DNA of 64,000 nt from Hyphomicrobiaceae bacterium (GTDB lineage: Bacteria > Pseudomonadota > Alphaproteobacteria > Rhizobiales > Methyloligellaceae): NCBI GenBank assembly GCA_028066055.1, contig JALCBY010000004.1:22302-86301 (forward strand), given 5' to 3'. The notes beneath the pieces are model-generated. The model was not told the DNA's origin. It did not search any database and saw only the letters and a program-made list of their open reading frames with translations. This document shows positions 52,460 to 61,229 of this stretch, in pieces. Each line of letters opens with the position of its first letter. Position 1 is the first letter of the stretch. A program made the translations under genes and the position numbers.

Positions 52460-53302
52460 ATGTCAGCCAAGGCAAGCTCGACTGTCCAGATCGGCAACAT
52501 TTCCATTTCAAATGCCGCACCCATCGCCGTATTTGCCGGGCCATGCGCGATGGAATCGCGTGCCCATGCCCTTGAGACCGCCTCGGCGATCAAGGAAATC
52601 GCCGACAGGCTCGGCATCGGCCTGATCTACAAATCCTCCTTCGACAAGGCCAACCGGACCAGTGTGGCGAGCGCGCGCGGCGTCGGCCTGAAAGACGCGT
52701 TGCCGGTGTTTGCCGAAATTCGCGAGAGTCTCGGACTTCCGGTGGTGACCGACGTGCACGAGCGCGAACAATGCGCGGCCGTAGGCGAAGTGGCTGACGT
52801 TTTGCAGATCCCCGCCTTTTTGTGCCGCCAGACGGACCTGCTGACCGCAGCCGCCAGGACCGGGAAAGTGATCAAGGTCAAGAAAGGACAGTTTCTTGCA
52901 CCGTGGGACATGAAGAATGTGGTGGCGAAGGTCGTCGAGGCCGGGAACCCGAATGTCCTCGTCACCGAACGTGGCGCGAGCTTCGGCTACAACACGCTTG
53001 TATCGGACATGCGCGCGCTGCCGATCCTCGCAGAGACCGGTTGCCCGGTCGTGTTCGACGCAACACACTCGGTCCAGCAGCCGGGCGGGCAGGGCACGTC
53101 GAGCGGCGGTCAGCGCGAATTCGTGCCCGTTCTGGCGCGTGCCGCTGTTGCCGTCGGTGTCGCCGCGCTGTTCATCGAAACCCATCCCGATCCGGATGCT
53201 GCACTCTCCGATGGCCCCAATATGGTTCCCCTCAACGAACTGGAAGGCCTGCTCGGCCACCTCATGGCCCTGGACCGTGTCGCCAAGAGCCCGTCGCGGT
53301 AA
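52460..53302 (+). CDS. kdsA: 3-deoxy-8-phosphooctulonate synthase
   Basis: Condenses arabinose 5-phosphate and phosphoenolpyruvate to Kdo 8-phosphate for LPS core. The 280-residue TIM barrel has [65 protein letters not shown] and [18 protein letters not shown]. The conserved asparagine of metal-independent enzymes appears in KANRTS. It complements the lpx genes earlier in the window. Confidence 0.96.
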   Translation: MSAKASSTVQIGNISISNAAPIAVFAGPCAMESRAHALETASAIKEIADRLGIGLIYKSSFDKANRTSVASARGVGLKDALPVFAEIRESLGLPVVTDVHEREQCAAVGEVADVLQIPAFLCRQTDLLTAAARTGKVIKVKKGQFLAPWDMKNVVAKVVEAGNPNVLVTERGASFGYNTLVSDMRALPILAETGCPVVFDATHSVQQPGGQGTSSGGQREFVPVLARAAVAVGVAALFIETHPDPDAALSDGPNMVPLNELEGLLGHLMALDRVAKSPSR

Positions 53303-53423
53303 TCCTGCGCCTCGACGCCCGTTTGTCCGTCAGACCGCGCTTCTTTGTCCATTTGCCGCGCATGCCGATTGAACCTATCCTTGCCGCCAGTATTCGCAGC
53401 AAATGCCCGATGGACCCCTGAGC

Positions 53424-54839
53424 ATGGCCAGTCCACCCCGTCAGCCCATGGACAAGACGCTTGCCGAAGCCATCACCCTGCACAAGCAGGGTCAGTTCGA
53501 GCAGGCCTACAAGTCCTACCGCAAATTCCTCAACCGCAATCCGGCGCATCCGGATGCCCTGGTTTTGGGCGGGCAGGCCGCCTTTCTTTCCGGACGCGAG
53601 AAGGACGCGCTGCGCTGGCTGAAGTCGGCTGCAAAGAACTACCCCGACAACCCGGACACCTCCTACAATCTGGGCGTTCTGTATCAATCGCTCGGCGACA
53701 CCCACAAGGCGCTCGATGCCTTCCGCGCCGCGGTCAAGGCGGGGCCGGGTTTCGCACCGGCGCACTACAATCTGGCCATGGCCCTGCATGAACTGGGACA
53801 GGCTGAAGAAGCCCTGAAGCACTTTGACCAGGCGGTTGCAGCCGAGCCGCGGCACGCCGAAGCCCATGCCAGCAAGGCTTATGTGTTGCGCATGATGGGC
53901 CGTATCCCCGACGCCATCCAGTCCTACAAGACATCCCTCGACCTGTCGGAACGCAATGCGAAGGCGTGGGTCGGACTCGGGTCGTGCCTCCAGGAAGTCA
54001 ACAAGCTGGAAGATGCGTTCACCGCACATCGCAACGGCATGGCCGTCGATCCGGATTACCCGGATGCGGCAAGCAATCTGGCCGACGTTCTTGTTCAGAT
54101 GGACCGTCCGGAGGACGCAATTCGCGCCTGCGATACCTATCTTTCCCGGCATCCCGGCGACGCTGCCGTCCTTGCCGCAAAATCAATTGCCCTGAACGAA
54201 GCGGGGGAGCGCGACGCGTATGCCGGGCTCGTCGACCTTGAACGTTTCGTGCGTCCGATCCGGCATGACCCGCCGGAAGGCTACGACACCATCGATGCCT
54301 TCAACACGGCACTGAACGACCATGTCACATCGCACCCGACTCTGGTGGACGCGCCCGCAAGCCACACAACGATGAACGGGAAACAGACCGGTTCGATCAA
54401 TGCGGGCCTGAAAGGCCCGGTCGAGGCGCTTGAAGCGCTGATCGAAAAAGGCATCGAACACTATATGAGCGGGGTGGCCGATGCGCAGGCACACCCGACC
54501 GTCGCCCACCGGCCGGCAAAATATGAACTGTCGATCTGGGGTACGGTTCTCGAAGGGGAGGGCTTCCAGGCCCCGCACATTCACCCGTCGGGATGGCTGA
54601 GTGGTGTGTACTATCCCCAGGTTCCCAAAATCGTCGAGGATGAGGAGAATAAATTCGGCTGGATCGAATTCGGACAGCCGGGACCGGAATATCATTTCTC
54701 GAAAACAACAGAACTCAGGCTGGTGAAGCCGGAACCGGGGATGATGGTCATGTTTCCCAGCTACATGTTCCATCGGACCATTCCGTTCCAGTCCAATGAA
54801 ACGCGCATCAGCATCGCGTTCGACGTGGTACCCGTCTAG
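53424..54839 (+). CDS. TPR protein with C-terminal 2OG-Fe(II) oxygenase-like domain
   Basis: A protein of about 471 residues with two parts. Residues 1-270 are six to seven tetratricopeptide repeats (for example NPDTSYNLGVLYQSLGDTHK and PAHYNLAMALHELGQAEEA). Residues from about 285 resemble the putative 2OG-Fe(II) oxygenase family (2OG-FeII_Oxy_5 type): QAPHIHPSGWLSGVYYPQVP near 383-402 with candidate iron-binding histidines, and MFHRTIPFQSNETRISIAFD at the end. A hydroxylase acting on a protein or peptide substrate held by the repeats is plausible but unproven. ATGs at 53403 and 53448 are also possible starts. Confidence 0.82.
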   Translation: MASPPRQPMDKTLAEAITLHKQGQFEQAYKSYRKFLNRNPAHPDALVLGGQAAFLSGREKDALRWLKSAAKNYPDNPDTSYNLGVLYQSLGDTHKALDAFRAAVKAGPGFAPAHYNLAMALHELGQAEEALKHFDQAVAAEPRHAEAHASKAYVLRMMGRIPDAIQSYKTSLDLSERNAKAWVGLGSCLQEVNKLEDAFTAHRNGMAVDPDYPDAASNLADVLVQMDRPEDAIRACDTYLSRHPGDAAVLAAKSIALNEAGERDAYAGLVDLERFVRPIRHDPPEGYDTIDAFNTALNDHVTSHPTLVDAPASHTTMNGKQTGSINAGLKGPVEALEALIEKGIEHYMSGVADAQAHPTVAHRPAKYELSIWGTVLEGEGFQAPHIHPSGWLSGVYYPQVPKIVEDEENKFGWIEFGQPGPEYHFSKTTELRLVKPEPGMMVMFPSYMFHRTIPFQSNETRISIAFDVVPV

Positions 54840-55840
54840 GAGACCGGCGCGACGATTACGCTATCCCGGTCGTTCCAGCGCCAGAGCGATGCATCGGTGA
54901 CATGCGTGCCGCCCATCCAACGGTCGATCCGGGCGGACTTCGCATAATCCTCGCCACCACCAAGAACCTGAAATCCCATCGGTGTGAGCGCAATCGTGCT
55001 CTTAAGATAGGTCATGAATGCATCATGGCCCATCTCCGGCGCGAAGCTACTCTCAAGGCCCTCAATCAACTGTCCCGGACTCAGCGCCAATCCATCAAGC
55101 CAGGCCCAGAAGCTCCAGTCGCCCATGAAGGCTGCTTCTTCCATACGTTCGACCGCGCCGAACAGGTCGCGCGGTGAGGTCACCCCGTCATTGATCGCGA
55201 CCAGGATCTGATGCTGCGTGCGGGCGAGGCCGGTATTGGCATCGGGAAGTTCCTGCAACATGCGCCGCACGGCCTGTTCCATGTAAGGCAGCGCGGAAAG
55301 GTCTTCCGACAGGAGTTTTGCGAATGCGCTTGGTTCAGGTTGCCGGAAGGCCGACCAGACCTTGCTTGCAAGCGCGAGCTGCACTTCGCTGACCGGGGCG
55401 CTCAGCTTCACGAGACCGGCGAGTTGTTCCACCGACTGCGTACCGAGAAAGTCGTCGGACTGGACGAGTTGCAGGCCGGCACCACGGCCCGGCGTGCCGA
55501 AGAACCAGTCAAGTATCTGAATGAGTTGGAGCTGATCGTAAAGATCATGCTCGAACCACAATGTCACCGTTTCGAACGCTTCATAGTGCGCAAGGCCCCG
55601 GTCGCGCGCGCGGAAATTTTCCCGCACCGTGTCCGGGTCGCTCCAGCCGCGCTCCGCGAGGAAGTCCGCGCGTTGTTCGGAAAGTTCCTCAAGATCATCG
55701 GTGAGGGGAACAGGACCGTCATGCAGAACGTCACGCCAGGGGAGAACTTCGGTCCCGGTAAAGGCCTTGCGTAGCAACTCACCCGCGGAATCACCGTTGG
55801 TGATGATCAGGTCGTATCCGGGCTGCAGCGCGTCGCTCAT
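54836..55840 (-). CDS. DUF1835 domain-containing protein
   Basis: A 334-residue protein of unknown function. The start MSDALQPGYDLIITNGDSAG and EVLPWRDVLHDGPVP match the DUF1835 N-terminal domain; EAFETVTLWFEHDLYDQLQL follows near residue 100, and the rest resembles the associated DUF3658-type region. It begins 4 bp after the queF stop, so it is the last gene of the que operon, which suggests but does not prove a link with preQ1/queuosine metabolism. Its stop overlaps the convergent TPR gene by 4 bp. Confidence 0.8.
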   Translation of the reverse strand: MSDALQPGYDLIITNGDSAGELLRKAFTGTEVLPWRDVLHDGPVPLTDDLEELSEQRADFLAERGWSDPDTVRENFRARDRGLAHYEAFETVTLWFEHDLYDQLQLIQILDWFFGTPGRGAGLQLVQSDDFLGTQSVEQLAGLVKLSAPVSEVQLALASKVWSAFRQPEPSAFAKLLSEDLSALPYMEQAVRRMLQELPDANTGLARTQHQILVAINDGVTSPRDLFGAVERMEEAAFMGDWSFWAWLDGLALSPGQLIEGLESSFAPEMGHDAFMTYLKSTIALTPMGFQVLGGGEDYAKSARIDRWMGGTHVTDASLWRWNDRDSVIVAPVS

Positions 55841-55844
55841 GCGT

Positions 55845-56306
55845 TCAACCGCGCCCGCGATAAGAGGCAACGCCCTGGTCGGGGACCCAGAGGCCTTCAG
55901 GCAATGTGCCCGTCTGCCAGAAAACATCGATCGGGATTCCGCCGCGCGGATACCAGTAGCCGCCAATGCGCAGCCAGCGCGGCTCAATCTCGCCGGAAAT
56001 GCGTTTGCCGATCGCGACGGTGCAGTCCTCGTGGAACGCACCGTGATTGCGAAAACTTGCCAGATAGAGTTTGAGAGATTTCGCCTCGAGCAACCAATTG
56101 TCCGGCACGTAATCGATCACGAGATGCGCGAAATCGGGCTGACCGGTCACGGGACAGATCGCCGTGAACTCCGGGCAGGTGAACCGCGCGAGATAGTCTG
56201 TATCGGCGTGCGGGTTTTCGACACGCTCCAGCACCGCTTCTTCGGGCGAAGCGGGGACCGGGCTCTCGCGGCCCAGAAGAGTGAGATCTTCGGTTTTGCC
56301 GGCCAT
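55845..56306 (-). CDS. queF: NADPH-dependent 7-cyano-7-deazaguanine reductase
   Basis: Reduces the nitrile of preQ0 to the aminomethyl group of preQ1 in queuosine synthesis. The 153-residue protein is the short, unimodular type: the catalytic C51 and D58 in [18 protein letters not shown], and the NADPH/substrate region [20 protein letters not shown]. Start [10 protein letters not shown] at 56306; an ATG at 56318 is also in frame. It lies 12 bp after queD. Confidence 0.94.
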   Translation of the reverse strand: MAGKTEDLTLLGRESPVPASPEEAVLERVENPHADTDYLARFTCPEFTAICPVTGQPDFAHLVIDYVPDNWLLEAKSLKLYLASFRNHGAFHEDCTVAIGKRISGEIEPRWLRIGGYWYPRGGIPIDVFWQTGTLPEGLWVPDQGVASYRGRG

Positions 56307-56318
56307 GGCCGTTCGCAA

Positions 56319-56696
56319 TCAGCCCTGTGTGGCTGCTCCTGGCCCGGAATAGACGCAGCCTTCGCCGCAGGTATCGCGGGAAATGGCAATTTCGGCGAGC
56401 CCCGGCACGCGATTGTGCAGCCGGTCCCACATCCATTTCGTGATCAGTTCGAGCGTGGGATTGTCGAGCCCGTCGATATTGTTCAGGAAATTGTGGTCCA
56501 GCGTGACCCGCATGTCCTCAAGCGCACCCTCAAGATCATCAAAATGAACGAGAAGGCCGGTTTTCGGATCCGGTTCGCCGTCCACACTCACGCGCACCCG
56601 GAACGAGTGCCCGTGAATTCGGGCGTTCGGGTGGTCCGCAGGGGCGTGGGGCAGAAAGTGTGCGCCCTCGAACGTGAATTCCTTATAGATACGCAT
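56319..56696 (-). CDS. queD: 6-carboxy-5,6,7,8-tetrahydropterin synthase family protein
   Basis: By position and family it makes carboxy-tetrahydropterin from dihydroneopterin triphosphate, the second step to preQ0. The 125-residue T-fold protein has zinc ligands H13, H28 and H30 (GAHFLPHAPADHPNARIHGH). The CxxxHGH motif that defines QueD is changed: N24 stands where the catalytic cysteine belongs. The C-terminal SRDTCGEGCVYSG keeps the family pattern. It may be a QueD subtype using another residue or a different 6-pyruvoyl-tetrahydropterin-like enzyme. Confidence 0.88.
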   Translation of the reverse strand: MRIYKEFTFEGAHFLPHAPADHPNARIHGHSFRVRVSVDGEPDPKTGLLVHFDDLEGALEDMRVTLDHNFLNNIDGLDNPTLELITKWMWDRLHNRVPGLAEIAISRDTCGEGCVYSGPGAATQG

Positions 56697-56742
56697 GGCA
56701 ACGCTCTTTACGGGATTTTCGCGTCCATTTCCAGACGTGTAA

Positions 56743-57378
56743 TCAAGCAATGCCGATCAGCTTGTGGGTCTGGATGCTGAGACGCCATTTCGGGTGTTTC
56801 AGGCAGTATGCAAGCGCGGCTTGCATATTCTCGTGTCGTTCGTCACTGTCCATCGGCTGTAGCAGGAACGCGGTGAAATTCAAAGCCTCCATTTCTTCCG
56901 GCGCGACCCCCTTTTGCGGATAAACAAGCTTCAGTTCGTCCCCTGATTTCTGCACAAGGTCGGCTCCCGCCTTGGGGCTCACGCAAATCCAGTCGATGGT
57001 GCGCGGTACCGGCAACGTGCCGTTGGTCTCGATGGCGATTTCGAACCCGGCATCGTGCAGCGCTTCGATCAGGGTTCCATCGACCTGCAGCATCGGCTCC
57101 CCGCCGGTCAGCACGATCAGCGGCCTGATCCCGTTTCCGCGCTGCCCCCAGGCCTCCCGGCAGGTCCGGGCCAGGTCCGTTGCCGTTTTGAACTTTCCGC
57201 CGCCCGGACCATCCGTTCCGACGAATTCGGTATCGCAGAACTTGCAAACCGCCTTGGACCGGTCGCGTTCGAGGCCGGACCACAGGTTGCAGCCTGCAAA
57301 CCGGCAGAAGACCGCCGGGCGGCCGCTCTGCATGCCTTCGCCCTGCAGCGTCAGAAAGATTTCCTTGACCGAGTACAT
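56743..57378 (-). CDS. queE: 7-carboxy-7-deazaguanine synthase
   Basis: Radical-SAM enzyme that contracts the pterin ring to carboxy-deazaguanine. The 211-residue protein has the QueE-specific cluster motif C30-x14-C45-x2-C48 (GCNLWSG, then AVCKFCDTEF) instead of CxxxCxxC, the SAM motif LTGGEPMLQ near residue 92, and IAIETNGTLPVP. Start MYSVKEIFLTLQGEG at 57378. The queC gene lies 22 bp upstream. Confidence 0.95.
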   Translation of the reverse strand: MYSVKEIFLTLQGEGMQSGRPAVFCRFAGCNLWSGLERDRSKAVCKFCDTEFVGTDGPGGGKFKTATDLARTCREAWGQRGNGIRPLIVLTGGEPMLQVDGTLIEALHDAGFEIAIETNGTLPVPRTIDWICVSPKAGADLVQKSGDELKLVYPQKGVAPEEMEALNFTAFLLQPMDSDERHENMQAALAYCLKHPKWRLSIQTHKLIGIA

Positions 57379-57400
57379 GTTTCAATCGCGCTCTAACGAG

Positions 57401-58138
57401 CTATCCACTGATCGCATTTTCAGCTGATTTTTCAGACCATTGTGCAAATCCATTCGCACGCAATTCGCACGCGGGACACACCCCGCATCCATACCCCCAG
57501 TCGTGGCGTTTGTCGCGCGCGCCGGTGTAGCAGGTGTGCGTATGCTCGATGATCAACTCGACCAATGCCTTGCCGCCGAGGTCTTCCGCCAGTTCCCAGG
57601 TCTGCGCTTTCGACAGGCGCATCAAGGGCGTTTCGATCACAAAGTCCGTTTCCGTTCCCAGCCTGATTGCGTGCGCCAGCGACTGCAGCGTGTCGTCGCG
57701 GCAATCGGGATAGCCCGAATAGTCGGTCTCGCACATGCCGCCGACGAGGGCCTTGAGGCCCCGCCTGTGGCCAAGCGCCGCCGCATAGGTGAAAAACAAA
57801 AGGTTGCGCCCCGGCACGAATGTATTGGGCAGGCCGTTCTCCTGCATCGCGATTTCGACGTCACGGGTGAGAGCCGTCTCGCTGATCTTCGAGAGCGCCG
57901 GAATCTCGATCATGTGATCGCCGCCGAGCCGCGCCTGCCAATGCGGAAACGCGCGGTCAATGGCCTCACGCACATTCCGGCGGCAGGTGAGTTCCACATC
58001 GTGGCGCTGCCCGTAGTCGAACCCGACCGTTTCGACGTGGGTATACCGCGCAAGCGCCCATGCGAGGCATACGGTTGAGTCCTGTCCGCCGGAGAACAGC
58101 ACAAGCGCTGCAGAACGTTTGCCGGGATCAGTGGTCAT
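57401..58138 (-). CDS. queC: 7-cyano-7-deazaguanine synthase
   Basis: ATP-dependent conversion of carboxy-deazaguanine to preQ0. The 245-residue protein has the PP-loop [18 protein letters not shown] near residue 13, [11 protein letters not shown], and the zinc-binding cysteines at the end ([19 protein letters not shown]). It is the first gene of the minus-strand queC-queE-queD-queF-DUF1835 operon and diverges from eno. Confidence 0.96.
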   Translation of the reverse strand: MTTDPGKRSAALVLFSGGQDSTVCLAWALARYTHVETVGFDYGQRHDVELTCRRNVREAIDRAFPHWQARLGGDHMIEIPALSKISETALTRDVEIAMQENGLPNTFVPGRNLLFFTYAAALGHRRGLKALVGGMCETDYSGYPDCRDDTLQSLAHAIRLGTETDFVIETPLMRLSKAQTWELAEDLGGKALVELIIEHTHTCYTGARDKRHDWGYGCGVCPACELRANGFAQWSEKSAENAISG

Positions 58139-58169
58139 CGTTGTTCAAATGGTCAGTTTTAACGCCACC

Positions 58170-58193
58170 GGGCGAAGACTCGGTCTTGCGCCC
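58170..58193 (+). terminator. Terminator-like hairpin between queC and eno
   Basis: GGGCGAAGAC (58170-58179) pairs with GTCTT-g-CGCCC (58183-58193, one bulged G) around a 3-nt loop, followed rightwards by TTTT. On the plus strand this is an acceptable intrinsic terminator standing before eno; on the minus strand it sits in the queC leader about 30 nt before the start codon. Confidence 0.45.
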
Positions 58194-58279
58194 TTTTACA
58201 TGAAGCGGCTTTCGGTTAAGAGGGTCCGGAATTTCTCGCATAAACTGCGGTTCTCCCGCAACTCGGCCTCCTTATTTGA

Positions 58280-59575
<1,296 letters not shown>

Positions 59576-59629
59576 ACCCTCGCGCCCGCTTGCCGCCGGC
59601 GCGCATTTTCAACTAACTTGTCGTGGTCC

Positions 59630-59643
59630 TTGATCAGGATCAG
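59630..59643 (+). promoter_or_regulatory. FNR/FixK-like box upstream of the MoaD-acetamidase fusion
   Basis: TTGATCAGGATCAG differs at one position from the TTGAT-N4-ATCAA consensus of FNR/FixK/Anr regulators. It lies 115 bp before the ATG at 59759. No clear -10 element is seen at the right distance, so the call is tentative. Confidence 0.4.
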
Positions 59644-59758
59644 TGCGCCAGAATACGCGCAGCCGCATGGTTCCGGGCGTGATCAACCGGAATTTGGCAA
59701 TCCGATCTCGAACACGCGCGTTCCAAGGTTCGGGCTCAAAGTCGAGTAAGCTCTAAAA

Positions 59759-60607
59759 ATGTCAGGTCGAAACCAGCGCCATCAACTCCGCCTCATGGCG
59801 GGCTTGGCGGCGCAGGTCGGTCAGCCGTTCATCGCGCTCGACCTGCCTCCGGGCACGACCGGAGAGGGCTTGCGCCGGCAACTCGGCACCCTCTACCCGG
59901 ACATTACACCGCTCCTTGACAAATCCCTCCTGGTCGCGGGCGACCGTATTCTCGACGATCGCACCCCGCTGCCCGAAGACGAGCCGTTGGCATTGATCGG
60001 CGCTCCCCATCAGTATGCGATTTCGGCGGAAGACCTGACCGAACACCGTACGGACGGACATCTGGATATCGATGCGGTCCGTCCCGGCGCCATCCTCATC
60101 GCGCCCGTCAAGGTTGAAGGTGCCGGTGTTTACATGGGCGACATGCATGCCCTTCAGGGTGACGGCGAGATCGCCGGCCACACCATGGATGTCTCCGGCA
60201 GCGTGACCTTGCAGGTCGAGGTCGTCAAGAAACGCAAACTTGACGGCCCGGTTCTGTTTCCACTGGTCGAAGATCTTCCGCCCATGGCGCGGCCCTTCAG
60301 CGAAGAGGAACGGGCCAAAGCCCGACGCCTCGCCGGGGAATGGGGCATGAAGGACATCGAGGAATCCGCGCCAATTTCGGTCATCGGCTCAGGGCCCGAT
60401 CTCAACACCGCAACTGAGAACGGTCTCCGGCGCGCCGCCGACCTGCTCGGCCTGAGCGTTGCGGAGATACGCAACCGCGCGACGGTTACGGGAGCGATCG
60501 AGATCGGGCGCAATCCGGGCGTAATCCAGGTGACCTTCCTGGCACCCATGGCAAATCTCGAGGAGGCGGGTTTGGCAAAATTCGCACGCGAGCAATACGG
60601 TCTGTGA
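59759..60607 (+). CDS. Fusion of a MoaD-like beta-grasp domain with a truncated acetamidase/formamidase domain
   Basis: A 282-residue protein of unusual build. Residues 10-82 read like a MoaD/ThiS sulfur-carrier fold (QLRLMAGLAAQVGQPFIALD, then GTTGEGLRRQLGTLYPDI and ILDDRTPLPEDEPLALIGAP) but without the free terminal Gly-Gly. Residues 100-282 match the C-terminal half of the acetamidase/formamidase (FmdA/AmdA) family: PGAILIAPVKVEGAGVYMGD, MHALQGDGEIAGHTMDVSG, SVIGSGPDLNTATENGLRRA. The N-terminal half of that enzyme family is missing, so amidase activity is doubtful. No frameshift is visible. No good ribosome site is seen. The function is unknown. Confidence 0.75.
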   Translation: MSGRNQRHQLRLMAGLAAQVGQPFIALDLPPGTTGEGLRRQLGTLYPDITPLLDKSLLVAGDRILDDRTPLPEDEPLALIGAPHQYAISAEDLTEHRTDGHLDIDAVRPGAILIAPVKVEGAGVYMGDMHALQGDGEIAGHTMDVSGSVTLQVEVVKKRKLDGPVLFPLVEDLPPMARPFSEEERAKARRLAGEWGMKDIEESAPISVIGSGPDLNTATENGLRRAADLLGLSVAEIRNRATVTGAIEIGRNPGVIQVTFLAPMANLEEAGLAKFAREQYGL

Positions 60608-60662
60608 GGGTTTGCACCACAAGAGTGCGCGCAATAACCTCTGCTTAAGACAATGGCCATAG

Positions 60663-60681
60663 CCTGAGCTTTCGGCTCAGG
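60663..60681 (+). terminator. Possible terminator hairpin after the fusion gene
   Basis: CCTGAGC (60663-60669) pairs with GCTCAGG (60675-60681) around TTTCG. No T-run follows, so it is at best a weak terminator between 60607 and ftsB. Confidence 0.3.
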
Positions 60682-60754
60682 TTGCTGGGGAGCTTTCGCC
60701 TGGGCCCTGCTAATTGGGGAATGTCCGGTTTCGGGCAAGCAGGCGGGTCACTGA

Positions 60755-61066
60755 ATGTCTGTTCGTCAAGCGTGCGTGTCGCTCATCTGCCTCGGGCTGT
60801 TGGGCTACTTCAGCTACCACATGTTCGTGGGCGAGTATGGCCTGGAATCGCGCGCGCGGCTGCAAACGGAAATCAAGACATTGGAGGGCGAGCGCCGGGG
60901 ATTGCAGGCCCTGCGCCAACGCATCGAGCGCGACGTATCGCTGATGCGCGCGGACAAACTCGATCCGGACATGCTTGATGAACGTGCACGCGCGGTGCTG
61001 AATTTCTCACACCCCGACGAGATCGTTATCATGACAAATCCGGGTCCGGACATGCCAAAGCGATAA
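60755..61066 (+). CDS. ftsB: Septum formation initiator FtsB/DivIC family protein
   Basis: Bitopic division protein linking FtsL and FtsQ in the divisome. The 103-residue product has a short cytosolic start, one helix (ACVSLICLGLLGYFSYHMFV, residues 6-25), a coiled coil to about residue 70 (RLQTEIKTLEGERRGLQALR), and the conserved LDPDMLDERARAVLNFSHPD. The eno-ftsB-pdhA neighbourhood is typical, though here the fusion gene stands between eno and ftsB. Confidence 0.9.
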   Translation: MSVRQACVSLICLGLLGYFSYHMFVGEYGLESRARLQTEIKTLEGERRGLQALRQRIERDVSLMRADKLDPDMLDERARAVLNFSHPDEIVIMTNPGPDMPKR

Positions 61067-61158
61067 GGACAACGCCGTTTGGCTGCCCGGCAATTCCTGC
61101 ATATCTCCTTTTCATGATATTTTTCAAAGAACTAGTTTGCTCAGGCACTGTCCCGACC

Positions 61159-61182
61159 GAACTGGCGTATCCGATCCAGTTC
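61159..61182. promoter_or_regulatory. Inverted repeat in the pdhA upstream region
   Basis: GAACTGG (61159-61165) and CCAGTTC (61176-61182) are perfect inverted arms 10 bp apart, 47 bp before the pdhA start. This may be an operator or a leader hairpin; no regulator is indicated. Confidence 0.3.
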
Positions 61183-61229
61183 GTGTTACTTTTTCCGGGC
61201 GGGGAGCAGTATAGGGAGGCTTTATCACC

